64,000 bases of DNA from Euzebya sp. (GCF_964222135.1 NZ_CAXQBR010000021.1:43730-107729), one strand, 5' to 3'. Shown: positions 27,698 to 36,404, counted from the stretch's first letter. Notes: generated by a model from the letters alone, not told the origin. Made by a program: numbers and translations.

Positions 27698-29182
27698 TTG
27701 AGCCGCCTGCCCGACCGCCCCCGCCGAACGGCCCGACCGGCACTGGCCGCCGCCTGCCTGTCGTTGGCCGTCCTGGCCGCGCTCGGGACCGCGCCGACCC
27801 CGCAGGACGTCGACGCCCAGGAGGCGGCGGTCACGACCACGAACGGCGACCAGGACCAGACCTTCGCGGACCTGTTCGAGCAGATGCGCTCGCCGGAGGG
27901 TCACGGCGAGGGGCACGGGGCCGTCGCCGTCGCGGCCGGTCCCCCGGACATCCCCTCCGTGCCCGGCCAGACCGCGCCCGCGCCGGCCGCCGCACCCGTC
28001 GACCTCCCCGACACCGTCACCGCGGTCCGGCCGGCCCTGGTCGTCCGCGGAGTCGATCCGGCCATGGCGGCCGAGATCGCCCAGGTGGAGGGCGTCACCG
28101 CCGCCGCGGGCGCGACGGTCGGCGAGATCACCGTGTCGGTCCCCGGCGGGACGCGCACCGTGTCGGTCGCGGCGGTCGAGCCCACCGCGTTCCGGCCGCT
28201 GACCCCGGAGATGACCGCGAACGAGCCGGCGGTGTGGGAGCGGCTCGTCGCCGGCGACGCCGCCTTCACCCACGACGCGGGCACCCGGTTGACTGTGCCG
28301 CTCGGGTCGACGATCACCGCGTCGGCACCGGGCACGAACGAGCCGGCGGGTGCGTCGGGCGAGGGCAACGTCCCCGCGGTCACCCCACCCCCGGCGACGG
28401 AGCAGGTGGTCCCGCCGACCTCGCAGGCGACCGCTCCCACCAGCGACGAGGCGGGCGTGGCCGACCTGCGGCTGGGGGCGCTGGCCTCGAACGGCATCCC
28501 GCCGGTGGCCGACGCGCTGGTGTCGACCGAGGTCGGGGCGCAGCTGGGCCTGACCGGCCCGGCGGACGTGTACGTCGGCGTCGGCGAGGGGGTCGACGAG
28601 GCGGCGGTCAGGGACGCGATCGCGGCGTTGACCGGGGTCGAGGTGGAGGAGATCGCTCCGCCGGAGACCCAGACCACCACCTTCGGGGCGTTCCTGGTCG
28701 GCGCGGAGGCCCGGAACTTCTTCGAGCCGTTCGACTACATCGACCACGGCGACGGGCTGATCACGATCGACCAGGGGTGGGTGGACCGCAACATCGCCTC
28801 GACGACGATGATCCCGCTGCTGAACGGGACCGTGACGTGCCACCGCCAGTTCCTCGAGCAGCTCTACGCGGCGATGTCCGAGGTCCAGGCCGCCGGGCTG
28901 GGCGACCTGATCGACCCCAGCCAGTACGGCGGGTGCTGGGTGGCCCGGCACATCGACTGGAACCCGACCAAGCCGATCTCGATGCACGGCTGGGGCCTGG
29001 CCGTCGACCTCAACGTGTCGACCAACCAGCTGGGCGCCCGCCCGACGATGGACCCCAGGATCGTCGAGATCTTCGACCGCTGGGGCTTCGTGTGGGGCGG
29101 CCGGTGGAACCGGCCGGACGGCATGCACTTCGAGCTGGGCGCCGTCATCGACGTCCCGGTGCCGGAGGGCTTCTTCCGGTAG
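27698..29182 (+). CDS. Secreted M15-type (VanY-like) D,D-carboxypeptidase domain protein
   Basis: A 494-residue exported protein. The TTG at 27698 opens an Arg-rich n-region followed by signal core ALAAACLSLAVLAALG. The middle (about 90-340) has two mixed domains with Pro/Thr-rich linkers, VRPALVVRGVDPAMAAEIAQVEGV and its partner VYVGVGEGVDEAAVRDAIAALTGVEV. The C-terminal 150 residues are an M15 peptidase: zinc ligands His and Asp in SMHGWGLAVDLNV, catalytic region WGGRWNRPDGMHFEL with the third ligand His. Such enzymes trim peptidoglycan stem peptides. A TACAGT box lies about 55 bp upstream. The gene ends 48 bp before a tRNA gene. Confidence 0.85.
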   Translation: MSRLPDRPRRTARPALAAACLSLAVLAALGTAPTPQDVDAQEAAVTTTNGDQDQTFADLFEQMRSPEGHGEGHGAVAVAAGPPDIPSVPGQTAPAPAAAPVDLPDTVTAVRPALVVRGVDPAMAAEIAQVEGVTAAAGATVGEITVSVPGGTRTVSVAAVEPTAFRPLTPEMTANEPAVWERLVAGDAAFTHDAGTRLTVPLGSTITASAPGTNEPAGASGEGNVPAVTPPPATEQVVPPTSQATAPTSDEAGVADLRLGALASNGIPPVADALVSTEVGAQLGLTGPADVYVGVGEGVDEAAVRDAIAALTGVEVEEIAPPETQTTTFGAFLVGAEARNFFEPFDYIDHGDGLITIDQGWVDRNIASTTMIPLLNGTVTCHRQFLEQLYAAMSEVQAAGLGDLIDPSQYGGCWVARHIDWNPTKPISMHGWGLAVDLNVSTNQLGARPTMDPRIVEIFDRWGFVWGGRWNRPDGMHFELGAVIDVPVPEGFFR

Positions 29183-29230
29183 CACCGGTGGTGGAGACGC
29201 TCGGGGACACCGGCTACACTCCCCGCTCCC

Positions 29231-29313
29231 GTCGGCGTGGCGGAATTGGTAGACGCGTACGGTTGAGGGCCGTATGAGCTCAGCTCGTGGAGGTTCAAGT
29301 CCTCTCGCCGACA
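29231..29313 (+). tRNA. tRNA-Leu (anticodon GAG)
   Basis: A type II tRNA: acceptor GTCGGCG pairs with CGCCGAC, a D-arm with GGTAGACGC follows, the anticodon stem TACGG/CCGTA closes the loop TTGAGGG (anticodon GAG, reading CTC/CTT), then the long variable arm GAGC-TCA-GCTC and the T-arm with TTCAAGT. Discriminator A at 29313; the CCA end is not encoded. A strong hairpin follows. No integrase or duplicated tRNA end is visible, so it is not currently marked as an attachment site. Confidence 0.97.
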
Positions 29314-29340
29314 CAGACCGCTGACCAGCGGAAACTCCCA

Positions 29341-29370
29341 GATCGCCCCGGCTCACGAGCCGGGGCGATC
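29341..29370 (+). terminator. Terminator hairpin after tRNA-Leu
   Basis: GATCGCCCCGGCT (29341-29353) pairs perfectly with AGCCGGGGCGATC (29358-29370) around a CACG loop. No T-tract follows, as is usual in very GC-rich actinobacteria. Confidence 0.8.
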
Positions 29371-29534
29371 GTCGTCCTGGGCGGCGAGTGCGTGCGCGCG
29401 ACCGACAGGATGTGCACGTCGACCGCCGTCGTGGCGCAACTGCACATCGCCGCCCCCTCAGCTGAGGCCGGGGACGCCGTCGTCGCACCGCCGGTGCACC
29501 CGCGGCTCAGAGCTGAGTCGCAGGGCCCCGACGG

Positions 29535-30095
29535 TCAGCGGACGTCAACCCGACGGATCACGTCCCCGACGGCCACCTCGCCCGGCGTGACGACGCGGGT
29601 GTTCACGCCCCGCAGCCGGTGCGCCCTCCCCAGCCCGACGTTGACGAACCGCAACGCGTCGACGCCGAAGCGGTCGGCGAACTTGACGCAGCCGCGGTGC
29701 GGTGATGCGGTGACCTCGAGGACCACCGACCCGATGGCCAGCCGTGCGCCCGAGGGCAGCGACTGGTGGCTGAGGTCCATGTCGACGTAGATCTGGTCCC
29801 CTGCCAGTGCCCACCGCTCGCGGTCGCCGCCCGCGACCAGGTCGATCACGCGTGTGCTCATGAGGGTGATCTGGTGGAGGGGGTTGGGGGTGCCGTCGGG
29901 GGTGCTGCTGGTCCGCTTGGTCGACCAGGTGTCCCCCTCCAACCCGGTGACGAGGTCCACGCCGGCGCGGTCGATCACCTCCCGCTCCCCCGGTTGGGGT
30001 CGGCGGACCAGCCACTCGACCGTCCCGCCGTCCGGGGGCGCGACGGTCAGGTGCGGCAGCGCGGCCTGCAGCTCGGCGGTGGTGCGGTGGCGCAT
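29535..30095 (-). CDS. MOSC domain protein
   Basis: A 186-residue cytoplasmic protein with the MOSC (molybdenum cofactor sulfurase C-terminal) fold: VEWLVRRPQPGEREVI, the opening GLEGDTW, NPLHQITLMSTRVIDLV, DQIYVDMDLSHQSLPSGARLAIGSVVLEVT, and the conserved Cys in SPHRGCVKFADRFG. This matches the YiiM-like group, proposed to handle Moco sulfur or detoxify hydroxylated bases. It starts 5 bp after the mycothione reductase stop, with a GGAGG inside the end of that gene, so the two form an operon. The rhodanese gene is divergent, giving a local cluster of sulfur and thiol chemistry. Confidence 0.85.
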   Translation of the reverse strand: MRHRTTAELQAALPHLTVAPPDGGTVEWLVRRPQPGEREVIDRAGVDLVTGLEGDTWSTKRTSSTPDGTPNPLHQITLMSTRVIDLVAGGDRERWALAGDQIYVDMDLSHQSLPSGARLAIGSVVLEVTASPHRGCVKFADRFGVDALRFVNVGLGRAHRLRGVNTRVVTPGEVAVGDVIRRVDVR

Positions 30096-30100
30096 CGGCC

Positions 30101-31459
30101 TCAGGCCTCCAACAGGACCTGCTCGATGAGCTCGGTCAACGCCGGGTGGGGCCAGACCACCTCGGTGGCGACCTGGTCGGCGGTCTGGCCGAACGTCATG
30201 GCCTGCACCAGTGGCTGGATCAGGATCGACGCCATCGGCCCGATGATGTGCGCGCCGAGGATCGCCCGCGACTCGGCGTCGACGACGACCTTCGCGAAGG
30301 ACGTGGTGTCCTCGAGCGCCCACCCGTAGGCGGTCGCGGCGTACTCGCGCCGGCCGACCGACACGCTGTGGCCGTCGGCCACGGCCTCGGCCTCGGTGAG
30401 CCCGACCGACGCCACCTCGGGATCGGTGAAGGTGGCGCGCGGCTGGTTGGGGACGACCGGGGCGATCGGCGACTCGGGGTGAACGAGGTTGTGGCGGATC
30501 GCCTTCGCGTGCGCGTTGGCGATGTGCTTGAGGTCCTGGTGGTGGCCGGTCAGGTCACCCAGAGCCCAGACGTCCGGCGCCGACGTGCGCATGAACCGGT
30601 CGACCGTCGGGCGGTGCTGGGTGTCGGCGTCCACGCCCGCGACGTCCAGGCCGAGTGCGTCTCCGTTGGACGTCCGGCCGGTGGCGATCAGCAGGGTGTC
30701 ACCCGTCACGGTCGCCCCGTCGGACAGCTCGACGGTGATGTCGCGACCGCCCTGGCGGGCGCTGCGGACCGTCGCGGACTGGTGCAGATCGATTCCGCGG
30801 GCGGCGAACGCCCGGCCGAGGGCGGTCCCGATCTCGGGCTCCTCGCCCATGAGCAGCCGCTCGCTGCGGTTGACCAGCGTCACGCGGCTGCCGAGGGCCT
30901 CGAAGACGTGGGCCATCTCGCAGGCCACCGCGCCGGCGCCGACGACGATGAGGTGCCCGGGCAGGTCGTCGAGGCGCATGATCGTGTCGGACGTGTGGTA
31001 CCCGACGTCCTCGATCCCCTCGATCGGTGGGATGGATGGACGGGACCCGACGGCCAGGACGATCCGGTCGGCGGTGAAGGTGTCGTCGCCGACGGTGATC
31101 TGCTTCGGGCCGGTGAACCGACCGGGGCGGTCGAAGACGGTGACGTGCGGCTGGGACCGCCGGTAGGCCTTCCCGCCGGCGGCGATCGGGTCGATCCGGC
31201 CGAAGACGCGGTCGCGGATCGCCGGGAAGTCCGCCCCGTCGAACGTGCCCCTCACGCCGAAGGTGCCAGCGGTGCGGATCGTCCGGGCGACGTCGGCGGC
31301 GTGGACGAACATCTTCGACGGGATGCACCCGCGGTTGAGGCAGGTCCCGCCGAACTCGCCTGGCTCCACGACGGCGATCGACCAGTCCGCCATCGCCTCG
31401 GTCGGCACGGAGTTGCCCGATCCCGTGCCGAGGATCGCGAGGTCGAAGTGGCGGGTCAT
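30101..31459 (-). CDS. mtr: Mycothione reductase
   Basis: A 452-residue FAD/NADPH disulfide reductase that returns mycothiol disulfide to mycothiol. FAD-binding start HFDLAILGTGSGN, redox pair C40/C45 in GGTCLNRGCIPSKMFVHAADVARTIR, NADPH fold LIVVGAGAVACEMAHVF, second FAD motif DVWALGDLTG, and base His in WPHPALTELIEQVLL. The GTGSGNS opening, RVFGRIDPIA and YGWALEDT match mycothione reductase rather than dihydrolipoamide dehydrogenase. It supports a mycothiol-using actinobacterium. A TACGGT box on the minus strand about 63 bp upstream (complement at 31522-31527) is a likely promoter. MOSC follows in the same operon. Confidence 0.92.
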   Translation of the reverse strand: MTRHFDLAILGTGSGNSVPTEAMADWSIAVVEPGEFGGTCLNRGCIPSKMFVHAADVARTIRTAGTFGVRGTFDGADFPAIRDRVFGRIDPIAAGGKAYRRSQPHVTVFDRPGRFTGPKQITVGDDTFTADRIVLAVGSRPSIPPIEGIEDVGYHTSDTIMRLDDLPGHLIVVGAGAVACEMAHVFEALGSRVTLVNRSERLLMGEEPEIGTALGRAFAARGIDLHQSATVRSARQGGRDITVELSDGATVTGDTLLIATGRTSNGDALGLDVAGVDADTQHRPTVDRFMRTSAPDVWALGDLTGHHQDLKHIANAHAKAIRHNLVHPESPIAPVVPNQPRATFTDPEVASVGLTEAEAVADGHSVSVGRREYAATAYGWALEDTTSFAKVVVDAESRAILGAHIIGPMASILIQPLVQAMTFGQTADQVATEVVWPHPALTELIEQVLLEA

Positions 31460-31554
31460 GCGTCTGGTCCGTTCGGTCGGAGCGTCGGAAGGGGCCAGGA
31501 GGGGCACCCCGACCGGGGAGAACCGTAGCGGCGCCCGCACGCTTCCCGCGGCGG

Positions 31555-31560
31555 TACGGT
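31555..31560 (+). promoter_or_regulatory. -10 box of the rhodanese gene
   Basis: TACGGT ends 6 bp before the ATG at 31567, which has no ribosome site; probable leaderless start. Confidence 0.4.
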
Positions 31561-31566
31561 GAGGCC

Positions 31567-32403
31567 ATGGGCCCGATCGTCACCGCCGCCACGGCCGCCG
31601 CGCTGCCCGTCGACGCCGTGATCGTCCACGTCGAGGTCGGTGACCCCGAGGCGGCCCGCCAGACCTTCGCCGCGGGCCACCTCCCCGAGGCGCGCTTGGT
31701 CGAACGGGACGCGGTGACGTCAGCGGCGCGGCGACCCGGGGACGGACGCCACCCCCTCCCCTCCCCCGAGGCGTTCGCGGCGGCCCTCGGCGCGGCCGGG
31801 ATCGGCTGGGACGACCCGGTGCTGGCCTACGACCGTGAGGGTGGGGCCAGCGCGGCACGGCTGGTGTACCTGCTGCGGGTGCTCGGCCAGGACGCCGCGC
31901 TGCTCGACGGCGGGCTGGCGGGCTGGACCGAGGCGCTCGCGACCGGTCCGCCACCGGACGTGGACCCCGTCGACCGCGCTCCCCGCGCCTGGCCGGCCGC
32001 GCTCGTCTCGGCCGAGGAGGTGCAGGCCCACCTGTCGGCGGGCGGGGTGGTCCTCGACGCCCGGGCCGCCGAGCGCTACCGCGGCGAGACCGAGCCCCTC
32101 GACCCCGTCGCCGGGCACATCCCGGGCGCGGTGAACGCACCGTTCGTCGACAACCTCGACCCCGACGGGCTGTTCCGGGCGCCCCCGAAGCTGCACGACC
32201 GCTACGCGCCGCTGGGCGTCGACGCCGACGCGATCGCCTACTGCGGGTCGGGGGTGACCGCCTGTCACGACCTGCTCGCGATCGAGCACGCCGGCCTCGG
32301 GCTGCCACGCCTGTACGTCGGGTCGTGGAGCCACTGGATCACCGATCCGTCACGGCCGGTCGCGACGGGCGACGACGATCGCGGGGGCGGGCGACCGCAC
32401 TAG
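31567..32403 (+). CDS. Sulfurtransferase (two-domain rhodanese)
   Basis: A 278-residue thiosulfate or 3-mercaptopyruvate sulfurtransferase. An N-terminal inactive rhodanese domain (with DDPVLAYDREGGASAARLVYLLRVLG and LLDGGLAGW) is followed by a catalytic domain with VVLDARAAERYRGETEPLDPVAGHIPGAVNAPF and the active-site Cys in AYCGSGVTACHD. The CGSGVTAC loop resembles thiosulfate sulfurtransferases of the SseA/CysA2 type. It transfers sulfane sulfur to cyanide, thiols or sulfur-relay partners. It is divergent from the mycothione reductase-MOSC operon and followed by a 78-residue protein. Confidence 0.9.
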   Translation: MGPIVTAATAAALPVDAVIVHVEVGDPEAARQTFAAGHLPEARLVERDAVTSAARRPGDGRHPLPSPEAFAAALGAAGIGWDDPVLAYDREGGASAARLVYLLRVLGQDAALLDGGLAGWTEALATGPPPDVDPVDRAPRAWPAALVSAEEVQAHLSAGGVVLDARAAERYRGETEPLDPVAGHIPGAVNAPFVDNLDPDGLFRAPPKLHDRYAPLGVDADAIAYCGSGVTACHDLLAIEHAGLGLPRLYVGSWSHWITDPSRPVATGDDDRGGGRPH

Positions 32404-32421
32404 GACCGCAGAGGGGGAGGG

Positions 32422-32658
32422 ATGGGGATCAGCCGGCTGACCGCGGCCCTCGCCGCCGCCGGGGTCGTCCCGCCAGGTGCCGCGCTGGTGGAGACCAGCC
32501 CCGGCGCCGTCGGCACCGGACGGCCGGTCCGGCTGGCCGAGGGGGTGCACGCGACGATCGACGCCGAGCCCGGCGACCTGGTGGAGGTCGTCCAGGACGG
32601 CGCGATCACCGACGGCGGCCAGGAGGTCACGGCAGTCCAGCGCCTGTCCGCGCGCTGA
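32422..32658 (+). CDS. Small hypothetical protein
   Basis: A 78-residue protein with a good ribosome site (GAGGGGGAGGG before the ATG). It has a hydrophobic N-terminal helix (RLTAALAAAGVVPPGAALV) and a beta-rich remainder (HATIDAEPGDLVEVVQDGAI). Unrecognised. It follows the rhodanese gene at 18 bp, so probably the same transcript, and ends 3 bp from the convergent glycosyltransferase. Confidence 0.6.
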   Translation: MGISRLTAALAAAGVVPPGAALVETSPGAVGTGRPVRLAEGVHATIDAEPGDLVEVVQDGAITDGGQEVTAVQRLSAR

Positions 32659-32661
32659 GGA

Positions 32662-33402
32662 TCACCCGCCGAAGAGCTCGTCCCGGGCCGCCCGCTGCTG
32701 GGCGATGACGCCCCGGACGTGCGGCAGGTCGCGGATGGCCCAGTCCTGGGGCTGCACGGTCTTCTGGGCCGGCCAACGGCGGTAGATCGCCACCTCGACG
32801 TCGACCCACCAGCCGTCCCACCGGTCGCTGAACGCCGCCAGCAGGACCGCGTCGGTCGACCGGGCCACCGCCGGCCAGCCGCCGTGGGCGACCAGGTGGG
32901 TGCGACGGTACGCCGCGACGGCCGCCGGGAACGGGAAGTCGTCGGTGGCGAGGAAGTGGTCGGTCACGGCCCGGGCGGGCACGCGCCCGGCCGGGAGGAC
33001 GTCGTCCTTGACCCACGTCGAGCCGTCCGCCATCACCCAGCGGCACCGTCCGCAGGACCAGGCGACGTCGGGGTGGTCGACCAACGGCTGGATCAGGCCG
33101 GCGACGCCCCCGTCGAGGTGCCGGTCGTCGTGGTCCATCCCCGCGACCACGTCACCGCGGGCCCGGGCGAGCGCGTGGGTCCGGGTGGCAGGGGACCCGA
33201 TCTGCACGCCGAGGGCGTCGTAGCGGATCCGGGGGTCGTCGGGGAGCCGGTCGGCCACCGCCGGGCGGTCGCCGTCCTCCTGCACGACCCACTCGACCTC
33301 CCAGCCCGTCGGCAGCGGCTGGTCGACCAGCCCCGCCCACACCTCGCCGATGTGGTCGGCGTTGTGCGCCTGGGTCGGGGTGATGACGCTGAGGAGGGGC
33401 AT
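32662..33402 (-). CDS. Glycosyltransferase family 2-like protein
   Basis: A 246-residue GT-A fold protein: MPLLSVITPTQAHNADHIGEVW, EWVVQEDGD, ATRTHALARARGDVVAGMDHDDRHLDGGV (the acidic metal-binding DHDD in place of DxD) and a C-terminal acceptor half with WVKDDVLPAG. It should transfer a sugar from a nucleotide sugar; donor and acceptor are unknown. No membrane helix is seen. The ATG at 33402 lies 6 bp after TACGGT on the minus strand, so a leaderless start is likely. Confidence 0.82.
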   Translation of the reverse strand: MPLLSVITPTQAHNADHIGEVWAGLVDQPLPTGWEVEWVVQEDGDRPAVADRLPDDPRIRYDALGVQIGSPATRTHALARARGDVVAGMDHDDRHLDGGVAGLIQPLVDHPDVAWSCGRCRWVMADGSTWVKDDVLPAGRVPARAVTDHFLATDDFPFPAAVAAYRRTHLVAHGGWPAVARSTDAVLLAAFSDRWDGWWVDVEVAIYRRWPAQKTVQPQDWAIRDLPHVRGVIAQQRAARDELFGG

Positions 33403-33408
33403 GGGTGC

Positions 33409-33448
33409 ACCGTAGGGCCTCCCCGGTCGGCCGGCCCCGCGGTAGCGT
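33409..33448. promoter_or_regulatory. Divergent -10 boxes between the glycosyltransferase and ASCH-GNAT genes
   Basis: Minus-strand TACGGT (complement at 33409-33414) lies 6 bp before the start at 33402, and plus-strand TAGCGT (33443-33448) lies 7 bp before the start at 33456. Neither gene has a ribosome site. Confidence 0.45.
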
Positions 33449-33455
33449 GCGCGCG

Positions 33456-34430
33456 ATGACGCCCGACCAGCCGGCGATCGACGCCTTCGTCCAGCGCTAC
33501 CGGGACCAGACCGGCGACGACGCGCCGATCGCCGGTGCGTTCTGCTTCGGCGACTCCCCCGGGCTGGCGGACGAGCTCGCGGAGCTGGTCCGGACCGGGC
33601 CGAAGCGGGCAACGGCCGGGACGATCGTCGAGTACGAGGCCGAGGGTGAGCCGTTGCCCGAGCCCGGGCAGCGGTGGGTCGTGCACGACGGCGCCGGCCA
33701 GCCGGTCGTGCTGATCGAGACGACCGAGGTGCGCGTCGGCCCCCTGGCCACCACCCTCGACCCGGCGTTCGCCTGGGACGAGGGAGAGGGCGACCGCACC
33801 TACGAGGACTGGCTGGCGCAGCACACCGGCTACTGGAACCGGACGCTGCCGGCGATCGGGCAGGCCTTCGACCCGGACATGGCCGTGGCGCTGGAACGGT
33901 TCACCGTGCGCTTCCCCGATCCCGACGTGCCCCGCCCGCTGGCGGTCGCCGAGGGGATCGAGGTCCGCGAGCTCCGCTCGGACGAGCGGGACTGGGCTGC
34001 GCAGGTCCTCGACGAGCGGTGGGGTGGCGTGGTCGCGGGCCACGGCGAGCTGATGGTTCCCGCCGAGATGCCGGCGCTGGTGGCCGTCGACGGCACCGAC
34101 CGCATCGGGCTGCTGACGTTCCGACCGCGGCCCGGCGTCGACACCGAGGTCGTGACGATCGACGCGCTGCAGCCCGGCCGCGGCGTCGGGACCGCGTTGC
34201 TCAGCGGCATCGACGCGCTGGCGCGGCGGTCCGGCTGGCGGCGGCTGTGGCTCATGACCACGAACGACAACCTGCCGGCGCTGCGGACCTACCAGCTGGC
34301 CGGCTGGCACCTGGCGGCGCTCCGGCCGGGCGCCGTCGAGCGATCCCGGGCGCTCAAGCCGGAGATCCCGGCCCTCGGCCACGACGGGATCGCCATCCGC
34401 GACGAGCTGGACCTCGAGCTCCCGCGCTGA
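33456..34430 (+). CDS. ASCH domain-GNAT acetyltransferase fusion
   Basis: A 324-residue two-domain protein. Residues 1-145 form an ASCH domain (AFCFGDSPGLADELAELVRTGPKRATAGTIVEYEAEGEPLPEPGQRWVVHDGAGQPVVLIETTEV, then EDWLAQHTGYWNR), a fold related to PUA and linked to RNA or nucleoside binding. Residues 165-310 form a GNAT acetyltransferase with the acetyl-CoA loop LQPGRGVGTALLSGIDALARRSGWRRLWLMTTNDN and LRTYQLAGWHLA. The pairing suggests acetylation of a nucleic-acid-linked or nucleoside substrate, which is inference. Start ATG at 33456 sits 7 bp after TAGCGT. It converges with a response regulator over a shared hairpin. Confidence 0.85.
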   Translation: MTPDQPAIDAFVQRYRDQTGDDAPIAGAFCFGDSPGLADELAELVRTGPKRATAGTIVEYEAEGEPLPEPGQRWVVHDGAGQPVVLIETTEVRVGPLATTLDPAFAWDEGEGDRTYEDWLAQHTGYWNRTLPAIGQAFDPDMAVALERFTVRFPDPDVPRPLAVAEGIEVRELRSDERDWAAQVLDERWGGVVAGHGELMVPAEMPALVAVDGTDRIGLLTFRPRPGVDTEVVTIDALQPGRGVGTALLSGIDALARRSGWRRLWLMTTNDNLPALRTYQLAGWHLAALRPGAVERSRALKPEIPALGHDGIAIRDELDLELPR

Positions 34431-34456
34431 GGCGCCACGGGTGCTGGCGCGCTCAG
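34427..34456. terminator. Bidirectional terminator hairpin
   Basis: CTGAG-GCGCCA (34427-34437) pairs with TGGCGC-G-CTCAG (34445-34456) with one bulged G. It covers the stop codons of both convergent genes. Confidence 0.6.
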
Positions 34457-35166
34457 ACGAGCTTGCGGTCCGTCGCCCAGCGGGTCAGCTCGTAGCGGCT
34501 GGACAGCTGCAGCTTGCGGAGCACTGCCGACACGTGGCTCTCGACGGTCTTGATCGAGATGTGCAACCGGCTGGCGACCTGCTTGTAGGCGTAGCCGCGG
34601 GCGATGTAGCGGAGGACCTCCCGCTCCCGCGGTGTGAGCACGTCGAGATCGGACTCGTCGGGCTGGCCCTCCGGGGTGGGGGGCGGCGATCCGCTGAAGG
34701 CGTCCAGCACGAACCCGGCCAGCCGCGGGCTGAACACGGCATCCCCGCCGTGGACGCGGGCGATGCCCTCCACCAGGTCGTCCGCCGACACCGTCTTGGT
34801 CAGGTACCCGCGAGCGCCCGCGCGGACGATCGCGATCACGTCCTCGGCGGCGTCGGACACGCTGAGCGCGAGGAACTGGATGTCAGGCCGGTCGGCCCGC
34901 ACCGCGGTGATGACCGCGAGCCCACCGCCGTCGGGCATGTGCACGTCGAGGAGGACCACGTCCGGCTCGGTCTCGGCGATCCCCGCCACCGCCGCCTCCA
35001 CCGTCTGGGCCGTGCCCACCACGTCGATCTGCGTGGCGGCTGCATCCACCTCGACCCGGGCGTTGATCTCGGCTTGCACCCCGGTCAGGAACATGTGGTG
35101 GTCGTCGACCATGAAGACCCGGATGCGCTCGGGGTCGGTGCGGGTCTCGGCGGTGTCGGGTGTCAT
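34453..35166 (-). CDS. Response regulator of a LiaSR-like system
   Basis: A 237-residue NarL/FixJ regulator: receiver acidic pair in VFMVDDHHMF, phospho-Asp in VVLLDVHMPDGGG, Ser/Thr in LALSVSD, Lys in GYLTKT, and helix-turn-helix LTPREREVLRYIARGYAYKQVASRLHISIKTVESHVSAVLRKL. The ATG overlaps the kinase stop (ATGA), so the kinase is translated first. With the PspC-domain kinase and the divergent PspC/LiaF-like gene it forms a probable envelope-stress module. Likely targets include its own locus (inference). Confidence 0.92.
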   Translation of the reverse strand: MTPDTAETRTDPERIRVFMVDDHHMFLTGVQAEINARVEVDAAATQIDVVGTAQTVEAAVAGIAETEPDVVLLDVHMPDGGGLAVITAVRADRPDIQFLALSVSDAAEDVIAIVRAGARGYLTKTVSADDLVEGIARVHGGDAVFSPRLAGFVLDAFSGSPPPTPEGQPDESDLDVLTPREREVLRYIARGYAYKQVASRLHISIKTVESHVSAVLRKLQLSSRYELTRWATDRKLV

Positions 35167-36404
35167 GCGTCCTCCTCTGCTGAGCCGTCGAGGGGGAGGG
35201 TCAGCTCGACCTCCGTCCCCTCCCCGGCGTCGGAGTGGATCGTGGCCGCACCGCCGTGGCGGTGCATCCGGCCGATGATGGAGTGGCTCAGGCCGCGGCG
35301 GTCCCCGGCCACCGCGGCGGCGTCGAAGCCCTTGCCCTCGTCGCGGACGAAGACGGTCGCCTGCTGGGGTTCCACCTCGACGAAGACGTCGACGTGGTCG
35401 GCGCCCGAGTGCCTCGCGGCGTTGGCCATCGCCTCCCCGGCCGCCTCGACCATGGCCGCGAGGGAGGGGTCGAGGGCGACGTCGCCGGCGAGGACCACCT
35501 CGACCGGCACGCCGAAGCGCTCCTCGACCTTGGCGGCGCAGTCCTGGACCGCCTCGCCGAGCTTCGAGGGGGCGTCGTCGGGCGCACGGCCGAACAGCCA
35601 GGACCGCAGCTCGCGCTCCTGGCTGCGGGCGAGCCGCGTGACCTCCTCGTGGGAGTCCGCCCGCTGGATCAGTGCGAGGGTCTGGAGCACCGAGTCGTGC
35701 AGGTGGGCGGCCATCTCGGCGCGCTCCTCGGAGCGGATCCGCTCGCGCCGCTCGTCGGCGACCTGGCTGCCCAGGCGCTGCAACCACGGGCCGATGACCA
35801 GGCCGACGCCGACGAGGGTCACGCCGGAGGCGATGACGACGTCGACCACCGCGCCGGTGTCACCTGCGGTGAACGGGGAGTTGAACAGGAACGTGATCAC
35901 GCCGGCGACGACCAGCGAGCCGCCGATCACCGGGCGGATCGGTCCGATCAGGCTGGCGTCCGGCAGGGCCCGCTCGCCCACGGCCTTCGAGACCGCGGCG
36001 TGCCACTCCGCCCGCTCCCGCTCCGACGCCTGGGTCCAGACGACCCCCGAGCCGAGCGCCGCGAGCGCGATGGACCAGGTCAGCGTGTCCGACCACCACG
36101 CACCCGCCGAGCGGAGGAGCAGCAGCGCACCGGCGACGAGGAACCCGATCGCCAGGGCGTGCCTGGCCGTCGGGTCGCGCCGCTCCACCGGTCGGTCCGG
36201 CGACTCCTCGGGCACCCACAGCCAGGCCGCGATGTACAGGACCGCGCCGAAGCCGCCGGCGGTGGCGAGCACCACCAGGGCCAGGCGCACGATCAGGACG
36301 TCGACCCCCAGCCGGCCGGCCGTCCCCGCGGCGACCCCCGCGAGGACCCGCCCCCGCGTCGGGCGGGCGATCCTGAGCGCCTCCGGCGTCGGCCACGAGC
36401 GCAC
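35163..36404 (-). CDS. PspC-domain membrane histidine kinase
   Basis: About 413 residues. The N-terminus is a PspC domain (RIARPTRGRVLAGVAAGTAGRLGVDVLIVRLALVVLATAGGFGAVLYIAAW), followed by about four more membrane helices, a HisKA_3 segment with the phospho-His in MAAHLHDSVLQTLALI, and an ATPase domain with N-box GEAMANAARHSGADHV and G1 box VRDEGKGFD. It should phosphorylate the regulator coded by the overlapping gene. The start is uncertain: GTG at 36404 leaves room for promoters, while ATG at 36578 would overlap the divergent start, and a Pro-rich stretch between them (APTAPPPPPPSRPPGP) looks partly protein-like. I chose the short form. Confidence 0.85.
   Translation of the reverse strand: MRSWPTPEALRIARPTRGRVLAGVAAGTAGRLGVDVLIVRLALVVLATAGGFGAVLYIAAWLWVPEESPDRPVERRDPTARHALAIGFLVAGALLLLRSAGAWWSDTLTWSIALAALGSGVVWTQASERERAEWHAAVSKAVGERALPDASLIGPIRPVIGGSLVVAGVITFLFNSPFTAGDTGAVVDVVIASGVTLVGVGLVIGPWLQRLGSQVADERRERIRSEERAEMAAHLHDSVLQTLALIQRADSHEEVTRLARSQERELRSWLFGRAPDDAPSKLGEAVQDCAAKVEERFGVPVEVVLAGDVALDPSLAAMVEAAGEAMANAARHSGADHVDVFVEVEPQQATVFVRDEGKGFDAAAVAGDRRGLSHSIIGRMHRHGGAATIHSDAGEGTEVELTLPLDGSAEEDA

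Noticed and set aside
24404..29488. A continuous 1694-codon minus-strand frame
   Set aside because: Only the part up to 26962 has protein-like content with a signal peptide; the rest is the antisense of DUF1802 and M15 genes, open because of high GC.
29231..29534. tRNA-Leu as integration site of a genomic island
   Set aside because: No integrase, no repeated tRNA end and no composition change downstream.
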